Shown in pieces: positions 6,710 to 16,451 of a stretch of 47,776 nucleotides of DNA. Each line of letters opens with the position of its first letter. Position 1 is the stretch's first letter. The notes below the pieces were generated by a model. The model saw nothing but the letters and a program-made list of their open reading frames with translations, was not told where the DNA came from and did not search any database. The DNA is from Companilactobacillus kimchiensis (GTDB lineage: Bacteria > Bacillota > Bacilli > Lactobacillales > Lactobacillaceae), in NCBI RefSeq assembly GCF_001438805.1, contig NZ_JQCF01000016.1, positions 1 to 47,776 on the forward strand, given 5' to 3'. The position numbers and the translations under genes were made by a program.

Positions 6710-8974
6710 TTATTTATTTGTACTATCAACAACTGTCCAAGTAACGGTCGAGCTATGAACCCCTGATTCTACTTGACCAGTCTGACGTAGTAACAATCCA
6801 GTATTATCTGTCCAATCAGAACTGACGCTAGTTGGTGTCTCACTAGTTTTCGTACCTGAAGCAATATTAGTTAAGTTATCCGTAATTGGTTCTTCAGCAT
6901 TGCTAGTCTTATCAACATAAACAATACCACCTTTCCAATCATCAGATAATGGTGTAGCCTCCGCCGATAGATTCCACTTAGAACCATTTGCTCGCGTATC
7001 GGTTACCATAACTTGCCAATCATTGGCCCGTTTGATCAATTTATCATATGGTAATGCCTGTACCGTTCGGAAGGTACTGGTCTTCGCAACTGTTAATTGC
7101 AAACTAGCAACAACATTGATATTAAATGTAATTTCATTTGATGCTTTGTGTGTAGTTTTATCAACTACATATAAAACCAATTTATGTTTCCCAGTCGTTA
7201 ATTCAGAACCCGATAAATTAAACGTAAATGGATTAGCTGACATATCTGAAATAGCCATCTCATCGCTACTGTCATCCAGTCGCGCATGAATTTCCATGTT
7301 AGACGGCGTCACTGTAGTATTATCACTATAAGAAACCTTACCTTTCAGGTTAACTGGTTGCCCTAACAGCGCATCAACGTTGGTATTATCAACAGCTTCC
7401 AGTTTAACGTTAGCAATGTGCTTAATGACAAATGGTTTAGTCATAACATCTTTTTGCAAATCAGTCCCATCAAAACTAGAGTGAGCTGATGCAACATTTG
7501 TATCAACCGTATCGGATCCACTGTTAACAGTTCCTTTGAAAGTAATCTTAGCGGATACAATATTATTTTTCCAAAGAGCTTGGGCTAATTGATGTTTTAC
7601 TTCATTATTAGTCATCCCGCTGAATTCATCCATCGACTCAGCCGTTTCCTTACCAGTTGTATCCTTATAGGTAATCAACGCACTATCGTAATCAATTTTA
7701 TCTGGCAATTTTATATCAGCCACAATATTATTCCAAGGTTTAGAACCACTGGAATAACTGAGGTTATAATTAATATCAACTTTATCACCATCATAAACCA
7801 CATTACGATTAGGGTCTTCTGTTGTCACATCATCAATATAGCGATCCGATGTCTCATCATACATAGTTGAATTTGCTTCAGCCTCAACAATAGCCGGAAT
7901 TGACTCGAAGATTACTAGGTTATTTTCAGTATCACTACCAGTTGAGCCTGTGAATCCCCAATACAATTGATTACTACTACCCAAATTGAATTCATCCAAT
8001 TTAATTGGATAATCCTGATTTATTGTTGGAGTTTTTGAAATACCATCAATTGTTTTATCATCATATTTCAAATTTATTGTAGCAACAGTAGGAGAACTGT
8101 TTGTTGCCGGATTCCAAGTCATTGTTACATGATGCCATCTATCATCTGTTAAAAAGTTTTTAGGATATGTTGCACCAGACACGGTAGAATATGGATTCAA
8201 ATGAACCATTTGTGCACCGTTACTACTACCAACCAAATATGTTGCTGGATCAGCTGGATAATTAGCGGCAATATGGTTCGTAGTATAACCTACACCTGGA
8301 TAATCATCAAAATTGTTACCAGCACCATCGTGATAATTAGGATGTGTATCAAATTCCAAAGCCCAACTATTTTGAATGGCTAGATTGGCTAAAGTTGACG
8401 ATGAATCTTTAACACTAGTTTCTGATCCCCAGACACCTAAAGATTCACCCTTAAAACCACCCTTAGGAATACTAGTAAATGTACTGTCATTATCATTTTG
8501 AAGTACAAAAGCCATCCCGTCACCTGTATCTTTAGCTCCGGATAATCCAGCTACACCTCCAAAAAACATCCACATAGACATAGTTTGTTTCTTATTAATA
8601 TCAATATAATTACGATTGTCTACCTCGGTTTGATCTCTTTTAGCCCAAATAGCACCAATTTTAACAACCACGGGGTAAGTAGAACCATATTGAGTCAATT
8701 TAATAACATCAGCGTTACTTTTATTTTCCCCTACTCCTGGAGTTAAAATCTGAGTATTATTATTAGCAATATTAGGGACATTGAACCAAGTAGTAATATT
8801 GCTTAATCCATCAGGAACTGTCCTATCGACCCCATCACTACTATTAGGATTATTAGATAAAACTGTTCCTAAAGATGTTTGTGAAGCTGCTGATACACTT
8901 TGCTCATTAAAATTAATCATTAAAATTAAAACCCCTAAGGTTAAAAGCATAAATGAACTAATTAGTTTTTTGAT
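6710..8974 (-). CDS. secreted L-type lectin / WxL-domain cell-surface protein
   Basis: A surface protein with a signal peptide ending VSA-AS, an L-type lectin-like domain (DGMAFVLQND, GESLGVWG, WALEFDTHPN are its carbohydrate-fold landmarks), at least one Ig-like repeat (GKHKLVLYVVDKTTHKASNEITFNI), and a C-terminal WxL domain (SKWNLSAEAT and, at the end, VTWTVVDS), which binds peptidoglycan non-covalently. Start: the first ATG (8950) would drop the basic n-region of the signal peptide. In frame upstream is ATC at 8974, with SD AAGGTG 5 nt before it, giving IKKLISSF... ; the paralog at 13080-16451 has ATG at the same place after the same leader. So this gene may use a rare AUC start, or the start may be mutated. 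It is monocistronic. Confidence 0.82.
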   Translation of the reverse strand: MKKLISSFMLLTLGVLILMINFNEQSVSAASQTSLGTVLSNNPNSSDGVDRTVPDGLSNITTWFNVPNIANNNTQILTPGVGENKSNADVIKLTQYGSTYPVVVKIGAIWAKRDQTEVDNRNYIDINKKQTMSMWMFFGGVAGLSGAKDTGDGMAFVLQNDNDSTFTSIPKGGFKGESLGVWGSETSVKDSSSTLANLAIQNSWALEFDTHPNYHDGAGNNFDDYPGVGYTTNHIAANYPADPATYLVGSSNGAQMVHLNPYSTVSGATYPKNFLTDDRWHHVTMTWNPATNSSPTVATINLKYDDKTIDGISKTPTINQDYPIKLDEFNLGSSNQLYWGFTGSTGSDTENNLVIFESIPAIVEAEANSTMYDETSDRYIDDVTTEDPNRNVVYDGDKVDINYNLSYSSGSKPWNNIVADIKLPDKIDYDSALITYKDTTGKETAESMDEFSGMTNNEVKHQLAQALWKNNIVSAKITFKGTVNSGSDTVDTNVASAHSSFDGTDLQKDVMTKPFVIKHIANVKLEAVDNTNVDALLGQPVNLKGKVSYSDNTTVTPSNMEIHARLDDSSDEMAISDMSANPFTFNLSGSELTTGKHKLVLYVVDKTTHKASNEITFNINVVASLQLTVAKTSTFRTVQALPYDKLIKRANDWQVMVTDTRANGSKWNLSAEATPLSDDWKGGIVYVDKTSNAEEPITDNLTNIASGTKTSETPTSVSSDWTDNTGLLLRQTGQVESGVHSSTVTWTVVDSTNK

Positions 8975-9173
8975 AAAATCACCTTCATAATAACTATCAT
9001 TTTATTTATATTATAAATGCTTCTAACACTAATTTGTTCTTTATAGCTCATTTGAAGCAATATATTACTAACGAAGCAATATATTACTAACGATGAATAT
9101 ATAGTTCATATATTTAATAAAAATAGTTATACTTACAATTTAAACACCATTTTTTATAATTGATACAAAAAAA
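8975..9173. repeat. intergenic region with a 19-bp tandem duplication
   Basis: GAAGCAATATATTACTAAC occurs twice back to back at 9054-9072 and 9073-9091, upstream of the lectin/WxL gene. The rest is very AT-rich; no clear promoter hexamers stand out. Confidence 0.75.
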
Positions 9174-9199
9174 AAGTATCCTATTTATTAGGGATACTT
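9174..9199 (-). terminator. pepN terminator
   Basis: AAGTATCC (9174-9181) pairs with GGATACTT (9192-9199), followed on the minus strand by a run of nine or more T. It is 15 nt after the pepN stop. Confidence 0.85.
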
Positions 9200-9213
9200 T
9201 CGTTTAAATCTTA

Positions 9214-11745
9214 TTATTTATTAGCGGAAATCGCAGCGTTAACAGCAGCTTTTTCGTCTTCAATCAACTTAACATTAGTTTCAACAATCTTGATATCCAT
9301 TTGGATTTCACGAGTCAAACCTGGTGTATTAACTTTTGGTTCAAAGAAGGCTTTGAATTCAGCTAAACGCTCTGGTGTATGGAAAATATTAGCTGTTACA
9401 GTGATGAAACTTGAGAATTCCATGTCACCACCGACAGTCTTTTCAAGCCATGACCAGTCATTTCTGATCCAATCCCAAGCAGCCTGTTGTGCTTCGTTAT
9501 TAGCCAAAGCTCCACGATACCAAGCACGAAGGTCTTGAGGTTTAACGGTATTAGCATCCTCAAATTGTCTGATCAATTCTTCAATCAACTCAGTCTTTTG
9601 AACATTAGTTGCAGCAACGCAGACATCAGCTTTATAACTTGGGTCTGATGACTTACGATATTCATCTAACAAATTGTTGAATAATGTGACACTACCGTAG
9701 TTCTTAACTTCATTTCTCAAAACTAACAAACGAATGTCAGCTGATAATCCAGCCAAATTATCTTTATTAGCAGTGAACAAGTCATGAGCAGCAACAATGG
9801 CTTTTTTATTATCAGCATACAAAGCAGCGTTCAAGACATATGGACGTGTTAATTGGTCGTCGTTTGATTCGCCAGCTCTTGGTTCCCAGCCCAAACGTTC
9901 AACTTGTTTAGCACTCAACTTGTCATAGAAGGCTTGCAAAGCTTTTTCTTCAGTAGAATTTGGTTTGACAAACTTCTTCAAATTGTTAGCTACACGATAC
10001 AACGCATCATTAACGATTGTTGACTCACTGTCGGCAAAGCCAGGTAACAATGGCACGATAGATGCATATGAAATTTCACGAGCATCAGCAAGTAAACGTT
10101 GATCTTGAAGCAAACCTAGTTTGGAAATATTGTCGACTGTATCAATGTTATCTAAAATATCTTTCAACAACGCATCATCATATTTAACGATAAAGTGTGA
10201 ATTGTTGCCGACATTTAGACGAAATGGTTTGCCAGCATCTTGACGTAATTCATCGTAGTCGCCCAAAGTAATTGTTTGATCAGCCATGATTTGTGGTGCA
10301 ACATCATAGTTACTGTTTAAAGGAATTTGCCATAGACGGCCTTCATCCTTACCTTCACCGATAAAGAATTGTTTTTGTGACAAAGTAAGTTTGCCATCAA
10401 TAACTGAAGCATTAACCACTGGATAACCAGGTTGTTCGAGCCATGAGTGCATAATCTTACCAACTTCAATACCAGAAGCATCACCTAAGGCATCCCATAG
10501 GTCATCACCTTCAGCGTTACCATACTTGTGGGCAGCAAAGTATTGTTTCAAACCTTTACGTAAGTTGTCATCACCTAATAAAGCGTGAACCATAACTAAC
10601 ATTCTGGCACCCTTGGCATAAACGATAGCTGGGTCAAACAAAGCATCGATTTCAGCAGGATTATTAACTTGAACGTGAACAGATTGTACACCATCTGTAG
10701 CATCACGTTGTAAAGCAGCGGGAACATCTGATTCTTGGAACATTTCCCAAACATGCCAGTCAGGTTCGATAGCATTAACTGAAACATATTCCATCATGTT
10801 GGCAAAACTTTCGTTTAACCAGAGATTATCCCACCACTTCATTGTGACAAGATCACCGAACCATTGGTGAGCCAATTCATGAGTAATAACTGTGGCAACA
10901 AGCATCTTAGTATCAAGCGCAGTATTGTCAGGATCGATCATCAAGTAAGCTTCACGATAAGTTACTAGACCCCAGTTTTCCATCGCACCAGCTGAGAAAT
11001 CAGGCAAAGCTAATTGCCATGAATGTGGTAATGGATATGGAGTTTGATAGAAGTCTTCGTAGAATTCAATGGCACGTTTAGCAATGTCCAAAGCAAAGTC
11101 TAATTCGTTAGGTTTGTGAGCTTTAGTAGCAAAGACACCAACTTCAACACCACTGGCTGTCTTAGTCTTCTTTGATTGAAGATCACCAAAAGCAAAGGCA
11201 ATTAGGTAAGTTGACATACGAACAGTTGTGTCAAAATAATGAACGCCATCTTCTTCACGGATTTCTGGCATATTAGCAATAATTGTTTCGCCAGGTTTTT
11301 CATCAAATTTAATTGCAATATCAAACTTAGCTTTAGCTTCAGGTTCATCCACACATGGGAAGGCTTGGCGGGCAAAAGTAGTTTCAAATTGAGTACCGAT
11401 AATAACTTTCTTTTCACCGTTAACTTCATAATATGAAGGATAAATACCCATCATTGAGTCAGTTAATTTAGTGTGATAACTGATGACCAAAGTAGTCTCA
11501 CCAGTTTTTTCAAGATTAATATGAATACCTTCGTTTTTGTTATCAACTGTGAAAGGTACATCTTGATCGTCAGCCTGCACTGATTCGATTTCTAGAAATT
11601 TTTGGCTGATAGAAATGGTTTTAGCTTTAGCATCACCATTGATCTTAGTTGTACCAGAGATTTCTTTAGTTTCACGATTAACATCAATGAAGATATCATA
11701 GTGTTTTGGTTGGAATGTATCATAAAAGCGAGTTATTTCAGACAT
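9214..11745 (-). CDS. pepN: aminopeptidase N, lysyl aminopeptidase (M1 family)
   Basis: 843 residues, the usual length for lactic acid bacterial PepN. It is a cytosolic zinc metallopeptidase that removes N-terminal residues (broad, prefers Lys/Arg) in casein peptide use. Visible motifs: substrate-anchoring GAMENWG (253-259), zinc site HELAH (289-293) with the third ligand E312 in NESFA, and the C-terminal ERAP-like helical domain. It has no signal peptide. The ribosome site GGGGAA precedes the ATG, and a promoter TTGAAA-N18-TATAAT (11786-11815) lies in the short gap to the MerR gene. It is monocistronic with its own terminator. Confidence 0.97.
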   Translation of the reverse strand: MSEITRFYDTFQPKHYDIFIDVNRETKEISGTTKINGDAKAKTISISQKFLEIESVQADDQDVPFTVDNKNEGIHINLEKTGETTLVISYHTKLTDSMMGIYPSYYEVNGEKKVIIGTQFETTFARQAFPCVDEPEAKAKFDIAIKFDEKPGETIIANMPEIREEDGVHYFDTTVRMSTYLIAFAFGDLQSKKTKTASGVEVGVFATKAHKPNELDFALDIAKRAIEFYEDFYQTPYPLPHSWQLALPDFSAGAMENWGLVTYREAYLMIDPDNTALDTKMLVATVITHELAHQWFGDLVTMKWWDNLWLNESFANMMEYVSVNAIEPDWHVWEMFQESDVPAALQRDATDGVQSVHVQVNNPAEIDALFDPAIVYAKGARMLVMVHALLGDDNLRKGLKQYFAAHKYGNAEGDDLWDALGDASGIEVGKIMHSWLEQPGYPVVNASVIDGKLTLSQKQFFIGEGKDEGRLWQIPLNSNYDVAPQIMADQTITLGDYDELRQDAGKPFRLNVGNNSHFIVKYDDALLKDILDNIDTVDNISKLGLLQDQRLLADAREISYASIVPLLPGFADSESTIVNDALYRVANNLKKFVKPNSTEEKALQAFYDKLSAKQVERLGWEPRAGESNDDQLTRPYVLNAALYADNKKAIVAAHDLFTANKDNLAGLSADIRLLVLRNEVKNYGSVTLFNNLLDEYRKSSDPSYKADVCVAATNVQKTELIEELIRQFEDANTVKPQDLRAWYRGALANNEAQQAAWDWIRNDWSWLEKTVGGDMEFSSFITVTANIFHTPERLAEFKAFFEPKVNTPGLTREIQMDIKIVETNVKLIEDEKAAVNAAISANK

Positions 11746-11785
11746 GAGTTCCCCTTTTAATACTTTTTTAATTATTTTCTAATTT

Positions 11786-11815
11786 ATTATAATCTTTACA
11801 TTATCTTACTTTCAA
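11786..11815 (-). promoter_or_regulatory. pepN promoter
   Basis: On the minus strand, -35 TTGAAA (11810-11815) and a consensus -10 TATAAT (11786-11791) are 18 nt apart. Confidence 0.7.
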
Positions 11816-11826
11816 TAAAAAGTCAC

Positions 11827-12201
11827 TTATATCTGTAATTTATTACGTTCAGCCGTAATTCGAGCAATTTTTTTATGCAAAAAATTCTTCTGGGATTTAA
11901 TACCTTCTATTTTATGATCAAGGTCAGTATCTAGCCGTTTTAAAAAGGCTATTCCTTCATCGTAAGCTGATACATCTTCAGCATTATCAAATATTTCCAT
12001 CATTCGTTTAGTCTCGGCCACCGTTGCACCCAGATTTCTCAAATGTGTAACTCTGCTGAGCTCTTCTAAATTAGCTTCAGAGTATTCCCGACGACCTCTG
12101 GTATCACGTTGAACTTTCGTCAATAAACCTTCTTTTTCGTAATACCTTAGTGCATCATAGGTGACATCAAATTCATCCGCAACTTCTTTGATTGAATGCA
12201 T
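11827..12201 (-). CDS. MerR-family transcriptional regulator
   Basis: 124 residues: N-terminal winged helix (MHSIKEVADEFDVTYDALRYYEKEGLL), then a basic loop RGRREYSEANLEEL, then a dimerisation helix with repeated charged residues (residues about 70-120). There is no cysteine in the effector region, so it is not a metal or thiol sensor of the CueR type. It is divergent from an SDR gene whose promoter has the 19-bp spacer and central dyad characteristic of MerR activation (12226-12256), so this SDR is the likely target. Confidence 0.88.
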   Translation of the reverse strand: MHSIKEVADEFDVTYDALRYYEKEGLLTKVQRDTRGRREYSEANLEELSRVTHLRNLGATVAETKRMMEIFDNAEDVSAYDEGIAFLKRLDTDLDHKIEGIKSQKNFLHKKIARITAERNKLQI

Positions 12202-12225
12202 AATTTATCTCCTGAAATCATTTGC

Positions 12226-12256
12226 TTGCGCTAGTGTAACACCAGCGTGCTAGAAT
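12226..12256 (+). promoter_or_regulatory. MerR-type promoter TTGCGC-N19-TAGAAT with operator dyad
   Basis: -35 TTGCGC (12226-12231) and -10 TAGAAT (12251-12256) have a 19-nt spacer. The dyad CGCTAGTGTAACACCAGCG (12229-12247) is symmetric at 9 positions per arm except one, and lies between the boxes. MerR activators act on exactly this geometry by untwisting the DNA. Confidence 0.85.
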
Positions 12257-12288
12257 AACTAACAATATAATTGTGAGAGGAAATAAAT

Positions 12289-13032
12289 ATGAATAACAAA
12301 ATTATTACTTTAGTAACTGGAGCCAATCGTGGTATGGGATTAGAGCTTGTTAAAGAGCTGAGTAAAAAGGGGCAACAAATCATTATGGGCTCACGAGATT
12401 TTAACAAAGGACAGGCTGCAGCAGCTGGCATAGAAAATGTAGACGTTGTTCAATTAGATGTAACTGACAATCAATCAGTCAAATCTGCTTGCAAAACTAT
12501 TACCGACAAATATGGAAAATTGGATATCCTAATCAACAATGCTGGAGCCATATTTGATCATTGGCAAAAACCTTCAGAAATTTCCCAAGATTCACTCCGT
12601 GCTGATTTCGATTTAAATTTTTTTGGCCTAATTAATCTTACACAAACATTTCTACCACTTTTAAAACAAAGCAAACAAGCAAAAATTATTAATATTTCTA
12701 GCATGATGGGATCCATGACTGAAGCTTTAAATCCTGAATCAGAAGTATATCGTGCCAGCGCTGTTGGCTACCAAGCATCTAAATCAGCGCTTAATATGTT
12801 TACTGTACAATTGGCTAAGGAACTTAATAAAGAGAACTTTCCAATTACCGTTAATTCGATTGATCCAGGAATGGTCGCAACTGAATTTGGCGGTTCAACT
12901 CCTGAACAATCTAAAGAAATGGGTGCTAAACCAATTGATTTTGGTGTTGCTCGAACGGTTGAATTAGCTACCAATTTTGATAATAAGGATACTGCCACTT
13001 TTTCTAATACCCATGGACCTGTAGCTTGGTAA
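12289..13032 (+). CDS. SDR-family NAD(P)-dependent oxidoreductase
   Basis: 247 residues, classical SDR: cofactor motif TGANRGMG (10-17), NNAG, catalytic serine in INISSMMG and Y161-xxx-K165 in GYQASKSAL. It reduces a carbonyl substrate with NAD(P)H; the substrate is not readable. It resembles carbonyl-reductase-like SDRs (a long insertion before the catalytic Tyr). The ribosome site GAGAGGAAA lies 7 nt before the ATG. It is controlled by a MerR-type promoter shared with the divergent MerR gene, which suggests induction by an electrophile or aldehyde (inference). Confidence 0.88.
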   Translation: MNNKIITLVTGANRGMGLELVKELSKKGQQIIMGSRDFNKGQAAAAGIENVDVVQLDVTDNQSVKSACKTITDKYGKLDILINNAGAIFDHWQKPSEISQDSLRADFDLNFFGLINLTQTFLPLLKQSKQAKIINISSMMGSMTEALNPESEVYRASAVGYQASKSALNMFTVQLAKELNKENFPITVNSIDPGMVATEFGGSTPEQSKEMGAKPIDFGVARTVELATNFDNKDTATFSNTHGPVAW

Positions 13033-13034
13033 AC

Positions 13035-13080
13035 AAATAACCTTCACTTATCACATTACGTGAAAAATGAAGGTTATTTT
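13035..13080. terminator. shared convergent terminator
   Basis: AAATAACCTTCA (13035-13046) pairs with TGAAGGTTATTT (13068-13079). It separates the SDR gene from the convergent lectin/WxL gene, whose stop overlaps its edge. Confidence 0.8.
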
Positions 13081-16000
13081 TATTGCGGTGTATCTTTTAA
13101 AGTCCATTCAATTGTCCCAGTGTAACCACCGGATAAATTAAAGCCATTATTTTTTAACAAAATTCCATCATCAGAATTCCAATTCCCACCAATATCAGTC
13201 ACAACGTTGGTATCAGAATCCTTACTGTTACCTGAGGCAATCGATATTTCATTGTTAGACAGGGCTGTGGCAATTCCATTATTGACAAAGGTCATCCCAC
13301 CATTAAATTTCTCATTATCAGTATTGTGGAACATCCCATTAGTTTTAGCCGTCAAAGTCCATTGGGATTTGTAACTATTAACTGCCAATTTCCAATGTTT
13401 ATTCTTGCGTTGAATGTAATCTCCACTTTTGGAATCGTATGGAATATCCGAAAATTCATAGTTATCAGTATCTAATTCTAAAATCTTGTCCAGAAAACTA
13501 ACTGTATAATCTATCGTATTAGTTTTACGACCATACGGATCGGTAAAATACATTGGGACTTTATATGACCCAGTATTACTGGTAATTCCTAAATCATTCT
13601 TCAACTGTAACGTTGTATTTAATACTGTCGGAGTCTTAGTAGTTTCAGTTGGTTTAGCATTAATAAAAGCTTTAGTTCCAACGTTCTCCACTACGGCCAC
13701 ACCGTGTAGGTCTTCTGAATTCAATTCATAATCTGTATCATCTTGGTACTCATAAGTATCCGCAAAAGAAACTTGTGATTGTGTCCCACCTAGACTGATA
13801 TTTTCCTTTTCCGTCGTTATCTTAGGTGTGATGTCAGGTACATTGACAATATACGTGACTGTTTTCGAATGAAAATTATCCTTAGTCAAAGTTAATTGAA
13901 TTTCATTTTTACCAACTTTCAATCCTTTAGCATCCGGAACACGTGCCAAGTATTCTCCCAAAGTTTCGGTAGCCTTTTGACTGCTGGCTATTGGTGTAAC
14001 TTCGTATGAAATTGAACCCTCATCAGTAATCGTCACAGAAGACAGATTCGCAAAATCGCTATCCGATTGATTTTTGATTTTTGCATTTACTATGATAGTC
14101 CCCTTGTGTTCCAAATCAGTTGCTGCCAAATAATCATAGGTTCCAGTTAACTTGACTGGTTGATTATCATGTACCGTAATTTCCCTATCTTTGGGTATAA
14201 AAGTTATTCCCTGATCAATAACCTTAATTTTATAAGTTATTGTTTCGGATTCTTGACTGCCATCACTGACATAAATTTTAGCTGTATGATTGCCAATAGT
14301 TAATGTATTAGCAGCCAACTTATGATTTAAATCAATTTTAGTACCTGATCCAGTTGTTACAGAATTTTTTGAATAGTCTTCATCATCAAGGGATAGATAA
14401 TATTTAATCTTAGTGGCATCGAGGTCACTACCATTTTCGTATGTGATCTGTCCTTGCAGGTAACTATCAACGGATTTTTCAATCACCATATCAGTCTTCT
14501 CTGCTGACAAAAGCAGCTTGCTTTTATCCGTTACCGTAATTTTATAAGTTACTACATTAGATGAACGGTTAAATGAATCTGTCGCTAAAATTTCAATTGT
14601 ATGTTCACCAACACCTAAATCATTGGCCAAATAATCCAATTCGTAAGGCACTGATGTCATACCAGCAGTCGTGGAAAGAATTCCATTGTCTTGCTTTTTA
14701 CCATCTATTTTCGTTTGGAAAGTTAAACCCAAGTCATTAAACTGAGTTCCCTTAGCATAAGTAATATTTCCTGGTAAAGTTACGGTATCTCCTAATTTAA
14801 CTTCTGAGGATAAAGTCCCCGTCGGTGTAATATTTAGCGAATCATTGTTGATAGCAAATTTGTTCGTCATCGAATCATCTGTGAAATAATCACTTCGATA
14901 GGAGGTATGAGCTTTATCGACAATTGTAAAATCTTTACTGCTACCATCGGAAATGGCTTTACCAAATAATTGAATTTTGACATTACTATTAGTTGTGTCC
15001 ATTGATGTTAACGTCAAATTCAAACTAGTTTTATCTGCTGACAAATTATCAGTTGTAATCGGAACTGTCTTATCGCTATAAATAATTTGCCCAATATTAC
15101 CATCGCTATTCTTCGTAAAATCAACATTCTTCGGTAAATTCATCACGGTTGTAATGTCACCTGTACCACTATTACCTGAAGTGTAATTCAGCGTGTAGTC
15201 AAAACGTAGATCATCATTATTACCAACACGATAAGCACTAGTTGGCTTAGTTTGAACGACTGAATTGGCTTTATCTAAATCATCAACTGTTCGATCCTGA
15301 GTTACATCATAAAGTCCTGTCGTAGCTTCAACGTTTGCAATTGCTGGCATCTTCTCGATAATGATAGCTGTTGTTTGAGCAGTGGCTTTAGTTGAACCAT
15401 TGCCAGCTGTGAATCCCCAACGAACCTTACCATTGGTCGAATTTAGTTTGCTGATATCAATTTCAATATCTTCTCTAGATTTATCCCAATCGTTGAAATC
15501 TTTTCCCGTCCCATCATAATATTTGTCATTAAAAATATATCCAAAATGGGCTTTAGTTGAACCCGTTGCCGGTTTTTTATAGTTAAAAACAAAATGTTTC
15601 CACGATGATTTCACGGTAGAATCCTGATTATATCCCGCTACTGTCGCATTAGGCGCTAAAACATGACCTTTGCTGTGATCCATTTGATAGGCATATCCAG
15701 TTGATAAATTAAGAAACGAATATCTAAATTGATTTGCAGTATAGATTGCTTCTCCTGGATAGTTCCAAGCTAAATGTTGTCCTTTAACAAATTCTGAACC
15801 ATTACTATCCAAACCTCCATCAAAATAATCATCATGAACATAACTACTAGATCCCATCGTACCATTCTTTAATGAATCAAATTCTAACGCAAAACTATTC
15901 TGAATCGCCCCATTTTGAAGATTATATGTACTACTAGTAAGGTCTGGAGCTTTGTTGGCACCCCAAACGCCTAATGTTTCACCACCAGTTGGTTGACCTG

Positions 16001-16451
16001 CACTATTACGGGCAATGGCATCATCTTTTTTGGCATCATTTTGTAAAACAAAAGCCATTCCATCGGGTGTCTTGTCATACGCATTTCCCATATAGATCCA
16101 AGCAGAAACTGTTTGGTTCTTAGTTAAATCAAAGTAATTAGTATCATAATTACCCCAAAATGAACTCAATTGAGTTTTGGAAATATCACTGGTCATCTGC
16201 ATAATATCAGTGGTATTGTTTTGTTCTCCTTGATAAATAAACTTAGCATCATTAGTTACTGAAGATGTTTTACCACTGAAATTAGATATCTTATCCAAAA
16301 TCGTTGTGCTCAAATCCATCCCCGCCGGCGTATTGGCATAAACTTCAGCCGTACTCGGAGCCGCTTTAACAGTGATTGTTGATCCTAAAATAAGTAAAAG
16401 AGGAAATAAAATCAACATGAAGATTGCATTATATATCTTTTTTATTTTCAT
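13080..16451 (-). CDS. large secreted L-type lectin / WxL surface protein with Ig-like repeats
   Basis: 1123 residues from the ATG at 16451 (SD GAGGTG, 6 nt upstream; an in-frame GTG at 16460 is part of that SD). Signal peptide ends VKA-AP. An L-type lectin domain follows (DGMAFVLQND, GETLGVWG, FALEFDS), then about four Ig-like repeats recognisable by (L)GxHTxxIxxxDSxxxxxxxxTYKITVxD, and a C-terminal WxL domain (SQWTLTAK and, at the end, GTIEWTLKD). It is a paralog of the 6710-8974 product with extra stalk repeats. Such proteins sit on peptidoglycan and may bind glycans on host, plant or biofilm. No WxL-cluster partner genes (csc, DUF916) are beside it. Confidence 0.88.
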   Translation of the reverse strand: MKIKKIYNAIFMLILFPLLLILGSTITVKAAPSTAEVYANTPAGMDLSTTILDKISNFSGKTSSVTNDAKFIYQGEQNNTTDIMQMTSDISKTQLSSFWGNYDTNYFDLTKNQTVSAWIYMGNAYDKTPDGMAFVLQNDAKKDDAIARNSAGQPTGGETLGVWGANKAPDLTSSTYNLQNGAIQNSFALEFDSLKNGTMGSSSYVHDDYFDGGLDSNGSEFVKGQHLAWNYPGEAIYTANQFRYSFLNLSTGYAYQMDHSKGHVLAPNATVAGYNQDSTVKSSWKHFVFNYKKPATGSTKAHFGYIFNDKYYDGTGKDFNDWDKSREDIEIDISKLNSTNGKVRWGFTAGNGSTKATAQTTAIIIEKMPAIANVEATTGLYDVTQDRTVDDLDKANSVVQTKPTSAYRVGNNDDLRFDYTLNYTSGNSGTGDITTVMNLPKNVDFTKNSDGNIGQIIYSDKTVPITTDNLSADKTSLNLTLTSMDTTNSNVKIQLFGKAISDGSSKDFTIVDKAHTSYRSDYFTDDSMTNKFAINNDSLNITPTGTLSSEVKLGDTVTLPGNITYAKGTQFNDLGLTFQTKIDGKKQDNGILSTTAGMTSVPYELDYLANDLGVGEHTIEILATDSFNRSSNVVTYKITVTDKSKLLLSAEKTDMVIEKSVDSYLQGQITYENGSDLDATKIKYYLSLDDEDYSKNSVTTGSGTKIDLNHKLAANTLTIGNHTAKIYVSDGSQESETITYKIKVIDQGITFIPKDREITVHDNQPVKLTGTYDYLAATDLEHKGTIIVNAKIKNQSDSDFANLSSVTITDEGSISYEVTPIASSQKATETLGEYLARVPDAKGLKVGKNEIQLTLTKDNFHSKTVTYIVNVPDITPKITTEKENISLGGTQSQVSFADTYEYQDDTDYELNSEDLHGVAVVENVGTKAFINAKPTETTKTPTVLNTTLQLKNDLGITSNTGSYKVPMYFTDPYGRKTNTIDYTVSFLDKILELDTDNYEFSDIPYDSKSGDYIQRKNKHWKLAVNSYKSQWTLTAKTNGMFHNTDNEKFNGGMTFVNNGIATALSNNEISIASGNSKDSDTNVVTDIGGNWNSDDGILLKNNGFNLSGGYTGTIEWTLKDTPQ

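Noticed and set aside
9054-9091. Tandem repeat as a CRISPR array
   Set aside because: Only two adjacent copies, no spacers, no cas genes.
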